DNA of 64,000 nucleotides from Spirosoma rhododendri (GCF_012849055.1 NZ_CP051677.1:2184501-2248500); one strand, 5' to 3'. Positions 17,599 to 27,102 are shown, counted from the stretch's first letter. Numbers and translations: made by a program. Notes: a model not told the origin generated them from the sequence alone.

Positions 17599-19472
17599 AT
17601 GTCAAGACAACGCATACGCTGGATCGTCGCACTGATGGCTATCGGACTGCTGGGCCTGATTGGGTTGCAGTCGTACTGGATCAGTAGTGCGCTCGAACTC
17701 CAGAAAAAACAGTTCGATTACAAGATTACCGATGCCCTACAGGAAGTGGTGCGGACGCTCGAGCGGCAGGAAATTCTGTATCTGACCCGGCAGCGAATCC
17801 AGACCCGCGAGAAGCAGGAGCGGCTGATGGCTATTTCACGCAAAAACGAACTGACCAAAACAACCGAAACCGCGTCGGCTGATGCCACGCGGCAGATGGT
17901 ACCTACGGCTGCGACGGCGCAGAAGCAACTCGCCGATCGGCAAACGCGGCGGCTGACGGGCAGGCGCAACCACAGCGTGCCTAACGCCGGGGGGATGGTC
18001 GTCCAGTCTGACGTGTTGCACCCAATGGTTCAGCCGCTGACGCCCGAACAGGCAGCCGTAGTCGAAGCGTTTTTCCGGCAACAGGACGAATTGATGGCCG
18101 TGGGCGACTGGCAAACCCAGTTGGTGCAGCAACAACAGTTCAGTCAGTGGCTCGATGGGCAGATGGTCGCCGAGATAGACCATATCAACGAGCAGGTGGC
18201 CGAAAAAAAGCGGCACAGCGATTCGGTCTACAATCATCGGCGTGTACTGGCAAAGCGCGAAAAACAGCGCGAAGCTGCGAAATCTATGCCCGACTCAGCG
18301 CATCTCGTCAGCCGCCCGGCGAGTATGAGCAGCAGCCAGGCTAACGAGCAGACCCGCTGGATCAAAGACGTGCTGAATGGGCTGATGCTGTCGGACCGGC
18401 CCATCGAAGACCGGGTGAACCGGTTGGTGCTCGATACGCTGCTGCGACAGACTTTGCAGGACCGGGGCATCAACATTCCGTTTGCGTTTGGCGTACGGAC
18501 CAAAGCACAGCCCACGTTTCTGTTTACATCGGCCGGGATGGATACGCAGCACTTCAACGAGAGCGGCTATCGGGCGGTGTTGTTTCCGAACAACATGATC
18601 GAAACCGGCAACTATCTGTACGTGTATTTCCCGACGCAGCGCGAGTTTATCCTGAACCAGCTCGGCTTCACACTGGGCGCGTCGGTGCTGCTGATTGCCG
18701 TTATTCTGGCTTGTTTCTACATCGCGATAAACACCATCGTGCAGCAGAAAAAACTGGCCGACATCAAGAATGACTTCATCAACAACATGACCCACGAGTT
18801 CAAAACGCCCATTTCGACCATCTCACTGGCGGCCGAAATGGCGCAGGAGCAGGTGGGGCGAAGCACCAGCGATACGCCGGGTATGAACGAACGCGTCGGG
18901 CGGTACATGAACATCATCCGCGACGAAACCCGGCGGCTGGGGTCGCACGTCGAGAAAGTGCTGCAAATGGCGCTGCTGGATCGGGGGAGATCAGGCTCAA
19001 ACTGTCGCCGGTCAACGTACACGACGTGATTGAGAAGGTGCTTAACAACATCGGCATTCAGATTGAGCAGCGCGGGGGCGAGGTCGACCTGTCGTTCGAC
19101 GCCGATCAGGAAGTGATCGAAGCCGACGAACTCCACGTGACCAACATCCTGTACAACCTGCTCGACAACGCCCTGAAATATTCGCCCGACACGCCCAAGA
19201 TCGGTATCAAAACGGCCAGCCTGCCCGAGGGCGTCAGTATCACCGTCAGCGACCACGGCTTGGGCATGACCAAAGAGCAGGTCAGCCGGATTTTCGAGAA
19301 ATTCTACCGCGTCCCGACGGGCAACCGCCACGACGTGAAAGGCTTCGGCCTGGGCCTGAGCTACGTCAAAAAGATGGTCGACGAGCACCACGGCCAGATT
19401 CTGGTCGAGAGCCAACCCAATAAAGGCAGCACCTTCGAAGTAATCTTACCATATAAAGTGTTGAATGATTGA
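17599..19472 (+). pseudogene. Sensor histidine kinase interrupted by a one-base frameshift
   Basis: Frame 1 (17599-19029) encodes two membrane helices (ALMAIGLLGLIGLQSYW; VLLIAVILACFYIAI) around a long extracytoplasmic region, then the H-box NNMTHEFKTPIS with His399. It then derails after LLDRG. Frame 2 resumes at about 18988 and, from the start codon at 19026, carries the N box (YNLLDNALKYSP), DHGLGM and GFGLGLSYVKKMV. Restoring one G to the G5 run at 18983-18987 gives LLDRGEIRLKLSPVNVHDVIEK in one frame. The kinase is otherwise complete, so this is either a recent inactivation, a slippage site or a sequencing error. It pairs with the response regulator downstream. Confidence 0.85.
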
Positions 19473-19542
19473 GTGATAGAATGATTGAATAGGCTGACGC
19501 GAACAATTCAATCATTCTATCATTCACCAATTCACTCATTGA
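19461..19542. repeat. 8-nt unit hairpin element (site c)
   Basis: Arm 1 is TTGAATGA, TTGAGTGA, TAGAATGA, TTGAATAG and runs through the kinase stop codon at 19470. The arm at 19505-19542 is its imperfect reverse complement and ends 3 nt before the response-regulator ATG. The element fills the whole intergenic space. Confidence 0.88.
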
Positions 19543-19545
19543 CCC

Positions 19546-20229
19546 ATGCCTACCATTCTCCTTGTTGAAGACGACCCCAACCTGGGCCAGCTGGTGCAGG
19601 AATTTCTGACGCTGAAAGGCTTCGATACCGACCGCGTGACCGACGGGAATCAGGGCTTGCAGCAGTTCATGGCTGGTCAGTACGACCTCTGTATTTTCGA
19701 CGTGATGATGCCCAAGAAAGACGGCTTTACACTGGCGAAGGAAGTCCGTATGGCCGGTCGCGATGTGCCGATTATTTTCCTGACCGCCAAGTCGATGCAG
19801 GAGGATACCATTCAGGGATTTCGCGCCGGGGCCGACGACTACATCACCAAGCCGTTCAGCATGGAAGAACTGCTGCTGCGGATTCAGGCCATTCTCCGGC
19901 GTTACCAGCGTTCGGGCGACACCCCCGGCGACCCGTCGACTTATCAGATCGGCAGCTTCTCGTTCGACTACCCGCACCAGTTGCTGACCCACAACGGCAC
20001 CCCGCAGAAACTAACCAGTAAGGAATCGGAGTTACTAAAACTACTGGCGCAGAACCTCAATCAGCCCGTCAGCCGTAGCTTTGCGCTGAAAATGGTCTGG
20101 GGCGACGATTCGTATTTCAACGCCCGGAGCATGGACGTGTACATCACCAAACTCCGTAAATACCTCAAAGAGGACGCCACCGTTCAACTGGTCAACGTCC
20201 ACGGCGAAGGTTTCAAACTTATTGTCTAG
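19546..20229 (+). CDS. OmpR/PhoB-type response regulator
   Basis: The 227-residue protein has a receiver domain with acidic pocket VEDD (7-10), phosphoacceptor Asp52 (CIFDVMMPKKDGF) and the conserved Lys in FLTAKS. A winged-helix domain follows (LTSKESELLKLLAQN ... RSMDVYITKLRKYLKEDATVQLVNVHGEGFKL), typical of the OmpR family. It is the DNA-binding partner of the upstream histidine kinase and is intact although the kinase is frameshifted. Both flanks are hairpin repeat elements of the same family (sites c and d). Confidence 0.95.
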   Translation: MPTILLVEDDPNLGQLVQEFLTLKGFDTDRVTDGNQGLQQFMAGQYDLCIFDVMMPKKDGFTLAKEVRMAGRDVPIIFLTAKSMQEDTIQGFRAGADDYITKPFSMEELLLRIQAILRRYQRSGDTPGDPSTYQIGSFSFDYPHQLLTHNGTPQKLTSKESELLKLLAQNLNQPVSRSFALKMVWGDDSYFNARSMDVYITKLRKYLKEDATVQLVNVHGEGFKLIV

Positions 20230-20230
20230 C

Positions 20231-20315
20231 GATTGAGTGATAGAATGATTGAGTGATTGAATGTACTGAGGTGCGCCAACCAATTCAATCATTCTATCAC
20301 TCGATAATTCAGTTA
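20231..20315. repeat. 8-nt unit hairpin element (site d)
   Basis: Arm 1 is GATTGAGT, GATAGAAT, GATTGAGT, GATTGAAT (20231-20262), starting 1 nt after the response-regulator stop. The complementary arm runs 20281-20315 and ends 3 nt before the hemB ATG. The sequence family is the same as site c. Confidence 0.88.
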
Positions 20316-20318
20316 ATT

Positions 20319-21290
20319 ATGAACATCATCCGTCGTCCGCGCCGGAGCCGTCAGTCGGCGGTGTTGCGCGATATGGTACAGGAAACGCGGCTGTCTGTCA
20401 CCGATTTCATTTTGCCGCTCTTCGTCACCGAAGGGCAGAACGTCCGCACCGAAGTCTCGTCGATGCCCGGTATCTACCGGCACTCGCTCGATTTAATTCT
20501 CGATGAAGTGCAGGAATGCATGGATCTGGGCGTCAAAACGTTCGATCTGTTTCCCAACATCGCCGAGGAAAAGAAAGACAAGTACGCGACTGAAAGCCAC
20601 AACCCCGACGGACTGTACCTACGCACGATCCGGGCTATCAAAGACCGCTTCCCCGATTGCGTCGTGATGACCGACGTGGCGATGGACCCCTACAGTTCAG
20701 ACGGGCACGACGGCGTGGTGGAAAACGGCAAAATCCTGAACGACCCGACGCTCGAAGTACTGGGTAAAATGGCGCTCGCGCAGGCCGAGGCCGGTGCCGA
20801 TATGGTTGGCCCGTCGGACATGATGGACGGACGCGTCGGGTACATCCGGGCGGTGCTCGACAACGCCGGGTACGATCAGGTCGCGATAATGTCGTACTGT
20901 GCCAAATACGCCAGTGCATTCTACGGTCCCTTCCGCGACGCGCTTGCTTCGGCTCCCAAGTTTGGCGACAAGAAAACGTACCAGATGAACCCCGCCAACA
21001 GCCGCGAAGCCCTCGTGGAAGCGCAGCTCGACATCGAAGAGGGTGCCGACTTTCTGATGGTGAAGCCCGCTTTGGCGTATCTGGACATTATCAAACTCCT
21101 GCACGACAGCTTCGATCTGCCCATCGCGGCCTACAACGTCAGCGGTGAGTACGCCATGATTAAGGCTGCCGCTCAAAACGGCTGGCTCGACGGTGAGCGT
21201 GCCATGCTGGAGTCGCTATTGGCTATCAAACGCGCTGGTGCCAGCGTTATCCTGACTTATTTCGCCAAAGAAGCTGCCCGATTGCTATGA
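20319..21290 (+). CDS. hemB: Porphobilinogen synthase (ALA dehydratase)
   Basis: The 323-residue enzyme joins two 5-aminolevulinate molecules to porphobilinogen in heme synthesis. MVKPALAYLDII holds the Schiff-base Lys and YCAKYASAFYGPFRDA the second active-site Lys, with MNPANSREA between them. The start at 20319 (MNIIRRPRRSRQSAVLRDMV) is chosen because the 22 upstream in-frame codons lie entirely inside a hairpin repeat. The stop overlaps the pyrC start (ATGA), so the two are probably co-translated. hemE is elsewhere in the window at 52999. Confidence 0.96.
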   Translation: MNIIRRPRRSRQSAVLRDMVQETRLSVTDFILPLFVTEGQNVRTEVSSMPGIYRHSLDLILDEVQECMDLGVKTFDLFPNIAEEKKDKYATESHNPDGLYLRTIRAIKDRFPDCVVMTDVAMDPYSSDGHDGVVENGKILNDPTLEVLGKMALAQAEAGADMVGPSDMMDGRVGYIRAVLDNAGYDQVAIMSYCAKYASAFYGPFRDALASAPKFGDKKTYQMNPANSREALVEAQLDIEEGADFLMVKPALAYLDIIKLLHDSFDLPIAAYNVSGEYAMIKAAAQNGWLDGERAMLESLLAIKRAGASVILTYFAKEAARLL

Positions 21291-22639
21291 GTAAAACACT
21301 AATCCGTAACGCCCGACTCGTCAACGAAGGAACAATCACCGAAACCGACGTACTGACCAACGGCGGGTTTATCGCCCGGATCGGGTCGGGCCTGCCCGAC
21401 GCAGGCGTTGAGCAGGTCATCGACGCGAAAGGGAAATACCTGCTCCCCGGCGTTATCGACGATCAGGTACATTTCCGCGAACCCGGCCTGACCCACAAAG
21501 CGAACATCCATACCGAGTCGCGGGCGGCTGTCGCGGGGGGCGTCACGACGTTTATGGAGATGCCCAACACGGTACCTAACGCGCTGACGCAGGAATTGCT
21601 GGCGGATAAATACGCCATTGCCGCCCAGACGTCGCTGGCGAACTACTCCTTTTTCATGGGTGCGTCGAACGACAACCTCGATCAAGTGCTACGTACTGAT
21701 CCTAAAACGGTATGCGGCATCAAGGTATTTATGGGGTCGTCGACGGGGAATATGCTGGTCGACAACGAGCGCGTGCTGGAAGGGCTGTTCCGCGAAAGCC
21801 CGATGCTGATTGCCACGCACTGCGAAGACGAAGCCACCGTCCGCGCCAATACCGAGCGCTACAAACAGGAATACGGCGATACGGGCGGGCCACGAATGGC
21901 AACGGCCGCGCTGCACCCGATTATCCGCAACGAAGAAGCCTGCCTGAAATCGTCGTCGCTGGCGGTGAATCTGGCCCGGCAGCACAACGCCCGGCTACAC
22001 GTGCTGCACATCTCCACCGCCGACGAACTGTCGCTGTTCGACAACACTATGCCGTTGTGGGAGAAACGCATCACCGCCGAGGTCTGCGTGCACCACCTCT
22101 GGTTCGACAGCCGCGATTACGACACGCTCGGCAATCAGATCAAGTGCAACCCGGCTATAAAAGCCCCGCACCACAAAGAAGCGCTGCTGGCCGCCCTCCT
22201 CGACGACCGGCTCGACATTATCGCCACCGACCACGCCCCGCACACCTGGGACGAGAAACAACAGTCGTACTGGTCGGCTCCGTCAGGGTTGCCGCTGGTG
22301 CAGCACCCATTGCTGCTCATGCTCGATTTCGTAGCGCAGGGTAAGCTGGATATCGAAACTGTCGTCCGTAAAATGTGCCATGCCCCCGCCGACTGTTTTC
22401 AGATCGATGGTCGGGGCTACGTCCGTGAAGGCTACTGGGCCGACCTCGTGCTGGTCGATCCGGCTGCACCCACGACGGTTACACCCGAAAACGTACTGTA
22501 CAAATGCGGTTGGTCGCCACTGATGGGTCACACCTTCGGGTCGAGCGTAACGCACACCTTCGTGTCGGGGAATCTGGTTTGGGCTAATGATCAGTTTGTT
22601 ACGGATCAGACCGGGCAGCGACTATCGTTTGATCGCTAA
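21287..22639 (+). CDS. pyrC: Dihydroorotase, type I
   Basis: The 450-residue amidohydrolase closes carbamoyl-aspartate to dihydroorotate in pyrimidine synthesis. The first metal-ligand motif is DDQVHFREPGLTHK, where DxHFR is characteristic of dihydroorotase. MEMPNT and ATDHAPHTWDEK complete the metal and substrate site. Allantoinase and hydantoinase are relatives, but the HFREPG segment favours dihydroorotase. It overlaps hemB by 4 nt. Confidence 0.92.
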   Translation: MSKTLIRNARLVNEGTITETDVLTNGGFIARIGSGLPDAGVEQVIDAKGKYLLPGVIDDQVHFREPGLTHKANIHTESRAAVAGGVTTFMEMPNTVPNALTQELLADKYAIAAQTSLANYSFFMGASNDNLDQVLRTDPKTVCGIKVFMGSSTGNMLVDNERVLEGLFRESPMLIATHCEDEATVRANTERYKQEYGDTGGPRMATAALHPIIRNEEACLKSSSLAVNLARQHNARLHVLHISTADELSLFDNTMPLWEKRITAEVCVHHLWFDSRDYDTLGNQIKCNPAIKAPHHKEALLAALLDDRLDIIATDHAPHTWDEKQQSYWSAPSGLPLVQHPLLLMLDFVAQGKLDIETVVRKMCHAPADCFQIDGRGYVREGYWADLVLVDPAAPTTVTPENVLYKCGWSPLMGHTFGSSVTHTFVSGNLVWANDQFVTDQTGQRLSFDR

Positions 22640-22665
22640 AAAATCAAAATTTTTGCGCTGACTGC

Positions 22666-22697
22666 TTGCAAAAGCCATTTTGATCGGCGTACATTTG
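22666..22697 (+). promoter_or_regulatory. Promoter of tRNA-Leu
   Basis: TTG at 22666 is followed after 21 nt by TACATTTG at 22690-22697, matching the Bacteroidota promoter pattern. The tRNA begins 27 nt downstream. Confidence 0.75.
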
Positions 22698-22724
22698 CAA
22701 TCCCAACACAGGGGAAACAGTGCT

Positions 22725-22811
22725 GCCGAAGTGGTGAAATTGGTAGACACGCACGTTTCAGGGGCGTGTGTCTTTACGGACATGCGAGTTCGAGTCTCGC
22801 CTTCGGCACCA
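22725..22811 (+). tRNA. tRNA-Leu (CAG)
   Basis: The acceptor stem GCCGAAG/CTTCGGC is a perfect 7 bp. The anticodon loop TTCAGGG gives anticodon CAG. The long variable arm expected of a class II tRNA and the T-loop TTCGAGT are present. CCA is encoded. Confidence 0.95.
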
Positions 22812-22816
22812 AACAA

Positions 22817-22848
22817 AGCCGTGATTGCAACCGCAGTCACGGCTTTTG
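22817..22848 (+). terminator. Terminator of tRNA-Leu
   Basis: AGCCGTGATTGC and GCAGTCACGGCT form a stem with one mismatch, followed by TTTT. Confidence 0.8.
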
Positions 22849-22856
22849 CTTTTCTA

Positions 22857-23333
22857 TCAGGGCCGGATACGAATGCCGTAAAATCCTCTGGTTTCCGTTG
22901 AGCCGGGTTTTACTTGGGGTATGAACAGAAAGGTTGGCTTGTCGGCAGGGGTGGATGCGTTTTCCTCTGCTAGTGGTTCAGCCGGCCACGTAGGAACGGA
23001 GTTAATTGTCCGTCTGCGGCCTTTGCTGATAACCGGTTGTGTGCGCTGTGTAGAATCGGCCACCGGCTGCGTGGGGGGTAGCGGTGTAGCTGGCGATGGT
23101 GCTGCCCGTTCGTAAATGACGATATATCCGCCGGTTGGCACCGGCTGGGCATGTAGTGATGATCCGATGCTGCACAACACCACCCCAAATAGGCCCATCG
23201 GTAGGGCGAACCGGCTAATACCACTCAGGCAGAACGCTATCATCAGCCATGCTGCCACGATAAGTGCCGAACTTAAGGCAAATACCAGCAGCAGCAGCGC
23301 GGCTGGCAGAAGTGCGTTCAGTAAGCGGTTCAT
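22857..23333 (-). CDS. Putative membrane protein, unknown
   Basis: About 158 residues from the ATG at 23333; an ATG 12 codons upstream (23369) is possible. Two hydrophobic helices (LLNALLPAALLLLVFALSSALIVAAWLMIAF and FALPMGLFGVVLCSIGSSLHA) are followed by a Pro-rich soluble tail. The tail has TPLPPTQPVADSTQ and ends in IPQVKPGSTETRGFYGIRIRP. No family is recognised. The gene is supported only by its length and by a membrane-then-tail layout. Confidence 0.5.
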   Translation of the reverse strand: MNRLLNALLPAALLLLVFALSSALIVAAWLMIAFCLSGISRFALPMGLFGVVLCSIGSSLHAQPVPTGGYIVIYERAAPSPATPLPPTQPVADSTQRTQPVISKGRRRTINSVPTWPAEPLAEENASTPADKPTFLFIPQVKPGSTETRGFYGIRIRP

Positions 23334-23369
23334 GGATACGTGTGGTAGAGGAAGTATCGATTGATTCAT

Positions 23370-23738
23370 TGATCAATTCGTTACGGTGAAAAAAATGTGC
23401 AGCCCGGCAGCTTGCCCTGGTATGACTAAGTCGACACAAGTTGATTTCCCAACAACAAGGGTTTAGCTAACGGTCAGCATCGGCCGACACTGAATTCAGA
23501 CGGTCACCAATTTGCTTGTTTCAGGAAAGTCGTCTGACTGTCTGATAGTTAAGTTGGAAAATTGCCTAAATTATTGCAATTCACTTTAGAATACGGTAGC
23601 CGACGACTACGGTCTAGATTTGCCATAGGTGTCAAAATCAATCCGTCGGTGGATCGTTCTACAGCTGATTGAATTAGGTAGTCAGCGGCTCAGGTCGTTT
23701 TTTTGCGATAGAAGCGGCTTCGAGTGGCCGCACGCCCT
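23370..23738. other. Intergenic region upstream of murE
   Basis: No gene or structured RNA is seen. TAGATTTG at 23615-23622 fits a -7 element for murE, but I find no TTG at the usual -33 spacing. Confidence 0.4.
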
Positions 23739-25226
23739 ATGCTGTTAAAAGACCTTCTCTACAAAATTCCGCTGCTGGCTACGGCCGGGAGTATGGATAC
23801 CGACATTACCAGTCTGACAATGGATTCGCGCAAGGTTGGACCGGGTAGCCTGTTTATCGCCGTGCGCGGTACCGTCGCCGATGGGCACACCTTCATCGAC
23901 ACCGCCGTCGCGCAGGGGGCTGCGGCTATCGTCTGCGAAGAGCTACCGGCTGGGGCTAATGCCGCTGCGGTACCTTTTGTACAGGTGCAGGATTCTGCAC
24001 GGACGATGGGTTTGCTCGCGGCCAATTTTTATAGTCAGCCCTCGAAGCGGGTTAAACTGGTTGGTGTGACGGGCACCAATGGCAAGACGTCGGTGGCGAC
24101 GCTGCTGTTTCGCCTGTTCCGCAACCTGGGCTACCGCTGTGGATTGCTCTCGACGGTGCAGAATCAGATCGACGATCAGGTAATTCCGGCCACGCACACC
24201 ACGCCCGATGTTATTACGACCAATCAACTGCTTACACAGATGCTGGAGCACGGTTGTACGCACGTGTTCATGGAAGTTAGTTCGCACGCGGTGGTGCAGG
24301 AGCGCATCGCCGGGCTGACGTTCGCGGGGGGTATTTTCACCAACATTACCCACGATCACCTAGACTTTCACGGTACGTTCGATAATTACATCCGCGCCAA
24401 AAAAGGGTTCTTCGATCAACTCCCCGCGTCGGCCTTCGCGCTGACCAACGTCGACGACAAGCGGGGGCTGGTGATGCTCCAAAACACGGCCGCCCGTAAA
24501 GAAACCTACTCGCTGCAAACGCTCGCTACGTTCAAAGGCAAGGTATTGGCCGACAGTCTGTTTGGGCTGAACATGCTGGTCGATGACCGGGAGGTATGGT
24601 TTAAGCTGATTGGCCGGTTCAATGCGTACAATCTGCTGAGCGTGTACGGCGCGGCTGTGCTGCTGGGCGAAGACCCCGCCGATGTGCTGACCCTGTTGTC
24701 GGGTGTGACGCCCCCGCCGGGCCGGTTCGAGCAGGTGGTGTCCGACGATCGCATCGTCGGTATTGTCGATTATGCCCACACGCCCGACGCCCTGCAAAAC
24801 GTGCTCGAAACGATTCAGGACATTCGCCATGCCGACGAGCAGGACCGGCTGCCGCAGATTATTACCGTCGTTGGCTGCGGTGGCAATCGCGACGCGGCCA
24901 AACGCCCAATCATGGCTGAAATCGCCTGCCGTTTCAGCGACCGGGTCATCCTGACGTCCGACAATCCGCGATTTGAAGACCCCGCAGCTATTTTGGAGCA
25001 GATGCAGGCCGGCGTGCCGCCCGTCGACGCGAAGAAAACAGTGACTATCGAAGACCGGCGCGACGCGATCAACCGGGCGGTATCACTGGCCAAACCACAC
25101 GACATCATACTAGTGGCTGGCAAGGGCCACGAAACGTATCAGGACCTTCAGGGCGTAAAAAGCGACTTTGACGACCGTGCCGTCCTCCGCGATGCCTTTT
25201 TAAAGAGCGAAAGAGCGAAAGAGTGA
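23739..25226 (+). CDS. murE: UDP-MurNAc-tripeptide synthetase
   Basis: The 495-residue Mur ligase adds the third amino acid to UDP-MurNAc-L-Ala-D-Glu. GVTGTNGKTSVATLL is the ATP loop, and ITHDHLDFHGT and GIVDYAHTPDAL are family motifs. DNPRFEDP is the DNPR signature of enzymes that use meso-diaminopimelate. The ATG at 23739 is preferred over a GTG at 23724. The last residues (KSERAKE) are encoded by the start of hairpin site e. ftsI does not lie upstream as in canonical dcw clusters. Confidence 0.95.
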   Translation: MLLKDLLYKIPLLATAGSMDTDITSLTMDSRKVGPGSLFIAVRGTVADGHTFIDTAVAQGAAAIVCEELPAGANAAAVPFVQVQDSARTMGLLAANFYSQPSKRVKLVGVTGTNGKTSVATLLFRLFRNLGYRCGLLSTVQNQIDDQVIPATHTTPDVITTNQLLTQMLEHGCTHVFMEVSSHAVVQERIAGLTFAGGIFTNITHDHLDFHGTFDNYIRAKKGFFDQLPASAFALTNVDDKRGLVMLQNTAARKETYSLQTLATFKGKVLADSLFGLNMLVDDREVWFKLIGRFNAYNLLSVYGAAVLLGEDPADVLTLLSGVTPPPGRFEQVVSDDRIVGIVDYAHTPDALQNVLETIQDIRHADEQDRLPQIITVVGCGGNRDAAKRPIMAEIACRFSDRVILTSDNPRFEDPAAILEQMQAGVPPVDAKKTVTIEDRRDAINRAVSLAKPHDIILVAGKGHETYQDLQGVKSDFDDRAVLRDAFLKSERAKE

Positions 25227-25314
25227 AAGAGCGAATATTTTTGCAAAACCGCCGTCTTTACTCTAACGCTCTTTCACTCCGGTCCGGCGTTCCGGTTCAC
25301 TCTTTCGCTCTTTA
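25205..25314. repeat. 8-nt unit hairpin element (site e)
   Basis: Arm 1 is GAGCGAAA, GAGCGAAA, GAGTGAAA, GAGCGAAT (25205-25236) and covers the murE stop at 25224. The complementary region 25258-25314 ends with ACTCTTTCGCTCTTTA, 3 nt before the mraY ATG. It also contains an ACTCCGGTCCGGCGTTCCGG insertion. Confidence 0.85.
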
Positions 25315-25317
25315 TCA

Positions 25318-26526
25318 ATGTTATATTATCTATTTCAATTTCTCGACGAACGGTACGATGTTCCCGGCGCGGGCGTCTTTCAATACATCTCGTTTCGGGC
25401 GTTGGGGGCCGTGGTTACGTCGTTGCTGATTGCCGCCATTTTCGGTCGTAAAATCATCGATACGCTGCGCAATCTGCAAATCGGTGAGTCAATTCGTGAT
25501 CTGGGTCTTGAAGGACAGATGCAGAAGCGCGGCACGCCCACGATGGGCGGATTTATCATCCTGGCGTCGCTGCTGATTCCGGCGCTGCTGTTTGCCAAGC
25601 TCTCTAACGTCTACATCGTACTGGCGCTGGTGTCGACTGTCTGGACCGGCCTGATTGGCTTTTTGGATGATTACATCAAGGTATTCAAGAAGAATAAGGA
25701 GGGGCTGGAAGGCCGTTTTAAAGTCGTTGGGCAAATTGGTCTGGGCCTGATCGTGGGTCTGACACTCTATTTCAACGAATATGTCAAAATTCGCAAATAC
25801 GCCCCCCGACTACTTAGTACGTCCAACGTGCCTGACGTATATGTCGACATCAAATCGACGCTGACAACGGTGCCTTTTCTGAAGAATAACGAGTTCGATT
25901 ACAGCTCGTTGTTGTTCGGCCTGTTGCCCGATAGCTACACCTGGATCGTCTACGTTATCATCTGCATTTTTATCATCACGGCTGTATCAAACGGTGCCAA
26001 CATCACCGACGGTATCGACGGACTAGCCGCTGGTACGTCGACAATTATTGCGCTGACGGTGGGTGTACTGGCGTATCTGTCGGGAAACAAGGTGTTCTCG
26101 CAGTACCTCAACATCATGTACATTCCGAACTCGGGCGAGCTGGTAATTTTCTGTGCCGCTTTTGTGGGAGCCTGCGTCGGTTTTCTCTGGTATAACTCGT
26201 ACCCCGCGCAGGTATTCATGGGCGATACCGGTAGCCTGATGCTGGGTGGTGTTATTGCCGTACTGTTTTTGGCCATCCGGAAAGAACTGCTGATTCCAAT
26301 TGTCTGTGGTATTTTTTTGGTGGAGAACATCTCCGTAATCATGCAGGTCAGCTATTTTAAGTACACCAAAAAGAAATACGGCGAAGGACGGCGTATCCTG
26401 CTGATGTCGCCCCTGCACCACCATTTTCAGAAGAAAGGCTACCACGAGGCCAAGATCGTCACCCGTTTCTGGATCGTCGGCATCATCCTGGCTGTACTGG
26501 CTCTGGCCACGCTCAAGCTGCGGTAG
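25318..26526 (+). CDS. mraY: Phospho-MurNAc-pentapeptide transferase
   Basis: The 402-residue polytopic enzyme makes lipid I from UDP-MurNAc-pentapeptide and undecaprenyl phosphate. [10 protein letters not shown], the DD motif in [32 protein letters not shown] and the [11 protein letters not shown] loop are all present. About ten membrane helices are visible. It carries the roughly 60-residue insertion after helix 4 ([14 protein letters not shown] and onward) common in Bacteroidota. It follows murE but is separated from murD by 5.6 kb. Confidence 0.97.
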   Translation: MLYYLFQFLDERYDVPGAGVFQYISFRALGAVVTSLLIAAIFGRKIIDTLRNLQIGESIRDLGLEGQMQKRGTPTMGGFIILASLLIPALLFAKLSNVYIVLALVSTVWTGLIGFLDDYIKVFKKNKEGLEGRFKVVGQIGLGLIVGLTLYFNEYVKIRKYAPRLLSTSNVPDVYVDIKSTLTTVPFLKNNEFDYSSLLFGLLPDSYTWIVYVIICIFIITAVSNGANITDGIDGLAAGTSTIIALTVGVLAYLSGNKVFSQYLNIMYIPNSGELVIFCAAFVGACVGFLWYNSYPAQVFMGDTGSLMLGGVIAVLFLAIRKELLIPIVCGIFLVENISVIMQVSYFKYTKKKYGEGRRILLMSPLHHHFQKKGYHEAKIVTRFWIVGIILAVLALATLKLR

Positions 26527-26548
26527 TTGTTATATTGTCTGCATCACA

Positions 26549-26579
26549 TTGTTTTTCAGCATACTATCGCCTATATTTG
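26549..26579 (+). promoter_or_regulatory. Promoter of rplM overlapping the mraY terminator
   Basis: TTG (26549-26551), 20 nt, then TATATTTG (26572-26579) is a full match to the Bacteroidota promoter. The next base begins the terminator hairpin, so the predicted transcript starts inside the hairpin's 5' arm. Confidence 0.7.
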
Positions 26580-26611
26580 CACTCCCGTTTCCGAGCGGGA
26601 GTGTTTTTTTT
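26580..26611 (+). terminator. Terminator between mraY and rplM
   Basis: CACTCCCG and CGGGAGTG form an 8-bp stem over an 8-nt loop, followed directly by eight T. It would end mraY transcripts. Confidence 0.85.
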
Positions 26612-26653
26612 GTGCATAATTCGGTAGAAATCAATTAATTAGTCTCCATAACA

Positions 26654-27097
26654 GTGAATACGCTCAGTTACAAAACAATCTCTGCCAACAAAGAAACGGT
26701 GCAGAAGGAGTGGGTTGTGGTTGACGCACAGGGCGAGGTACTTGGCCGGTTGGCCAGTCAGGTAGCTAGTCTGATTCGCGGCAAACACAAAACCAACTTC
26801 ACACCCCACGTCGATTGCGGGGACAACGTGATCGTCATCAACGCCGACAAGATTCGTCTGACCGGTGCCAAGATGACCGACAAAGTTTACACGCGCCACA
26901 CGGGTTACCCCGGCGGTCAGCGGTTTACGTCGCCCCGGCTGCTGCTGGAAAAGCATCCAGAGCGGATTATCGAACATGCCGTGAAGGGTATGCTGCCCAA
27001 GAATCGGCTTGGTCGTCGGCTGTACACCAACCTGTACGTTTACGCCGGTGAACAACACCCCCACGAGGCTCAGCAACCTACAGCCGTTAAATTCTAA
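26654..27097 (+). CDS. rplM: Ribosomal protein L13 (uL13)
   Basis: The 147-residue protein has GEVLGRLAS near residues 27-35, [12 protein letters not shown] and the family core [10 protein letters not shown]. It starts with GTG at 26654, the only start that keeps [13 protein letters not shown]. It is the first gene of an rplM-rpsI pair, with rpsI starting 6 nt after its stop; the pairing is near-universal. It is probably transcribed from the promoter at 26549. Confidence 0.97.
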   Translation: MNTLSYKTISANKETVQKEWVVVDAQGEVLGRLASQVASLIRGKHKTNFTPHVDCGDNVIVINADKIRLTGAKMTDKVYTRHTGYPGGQRFTSPRLLLEKHPERIIEHAVKGMLPKNRLGRRLYTNLYVYAGEQHPHEAQQPTAVKF

Positions 27098-27102
27098 GAC
27101 GA

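Noticed and set aside
20253..20318. N-terminal extension of hemB by 22 codons
   Set aside because: The extension lies within the hairpin repeat. MNIIRRPRRSR matches the normal start of the family.
25205..25314. Octamer repeats as a CRISPR or phase-variable microsatellite
   Set aside because: Units are imperfect and arranged as inverted arms, with no spacers. Perfect tandem runs are too short for typical slippage-based switching.
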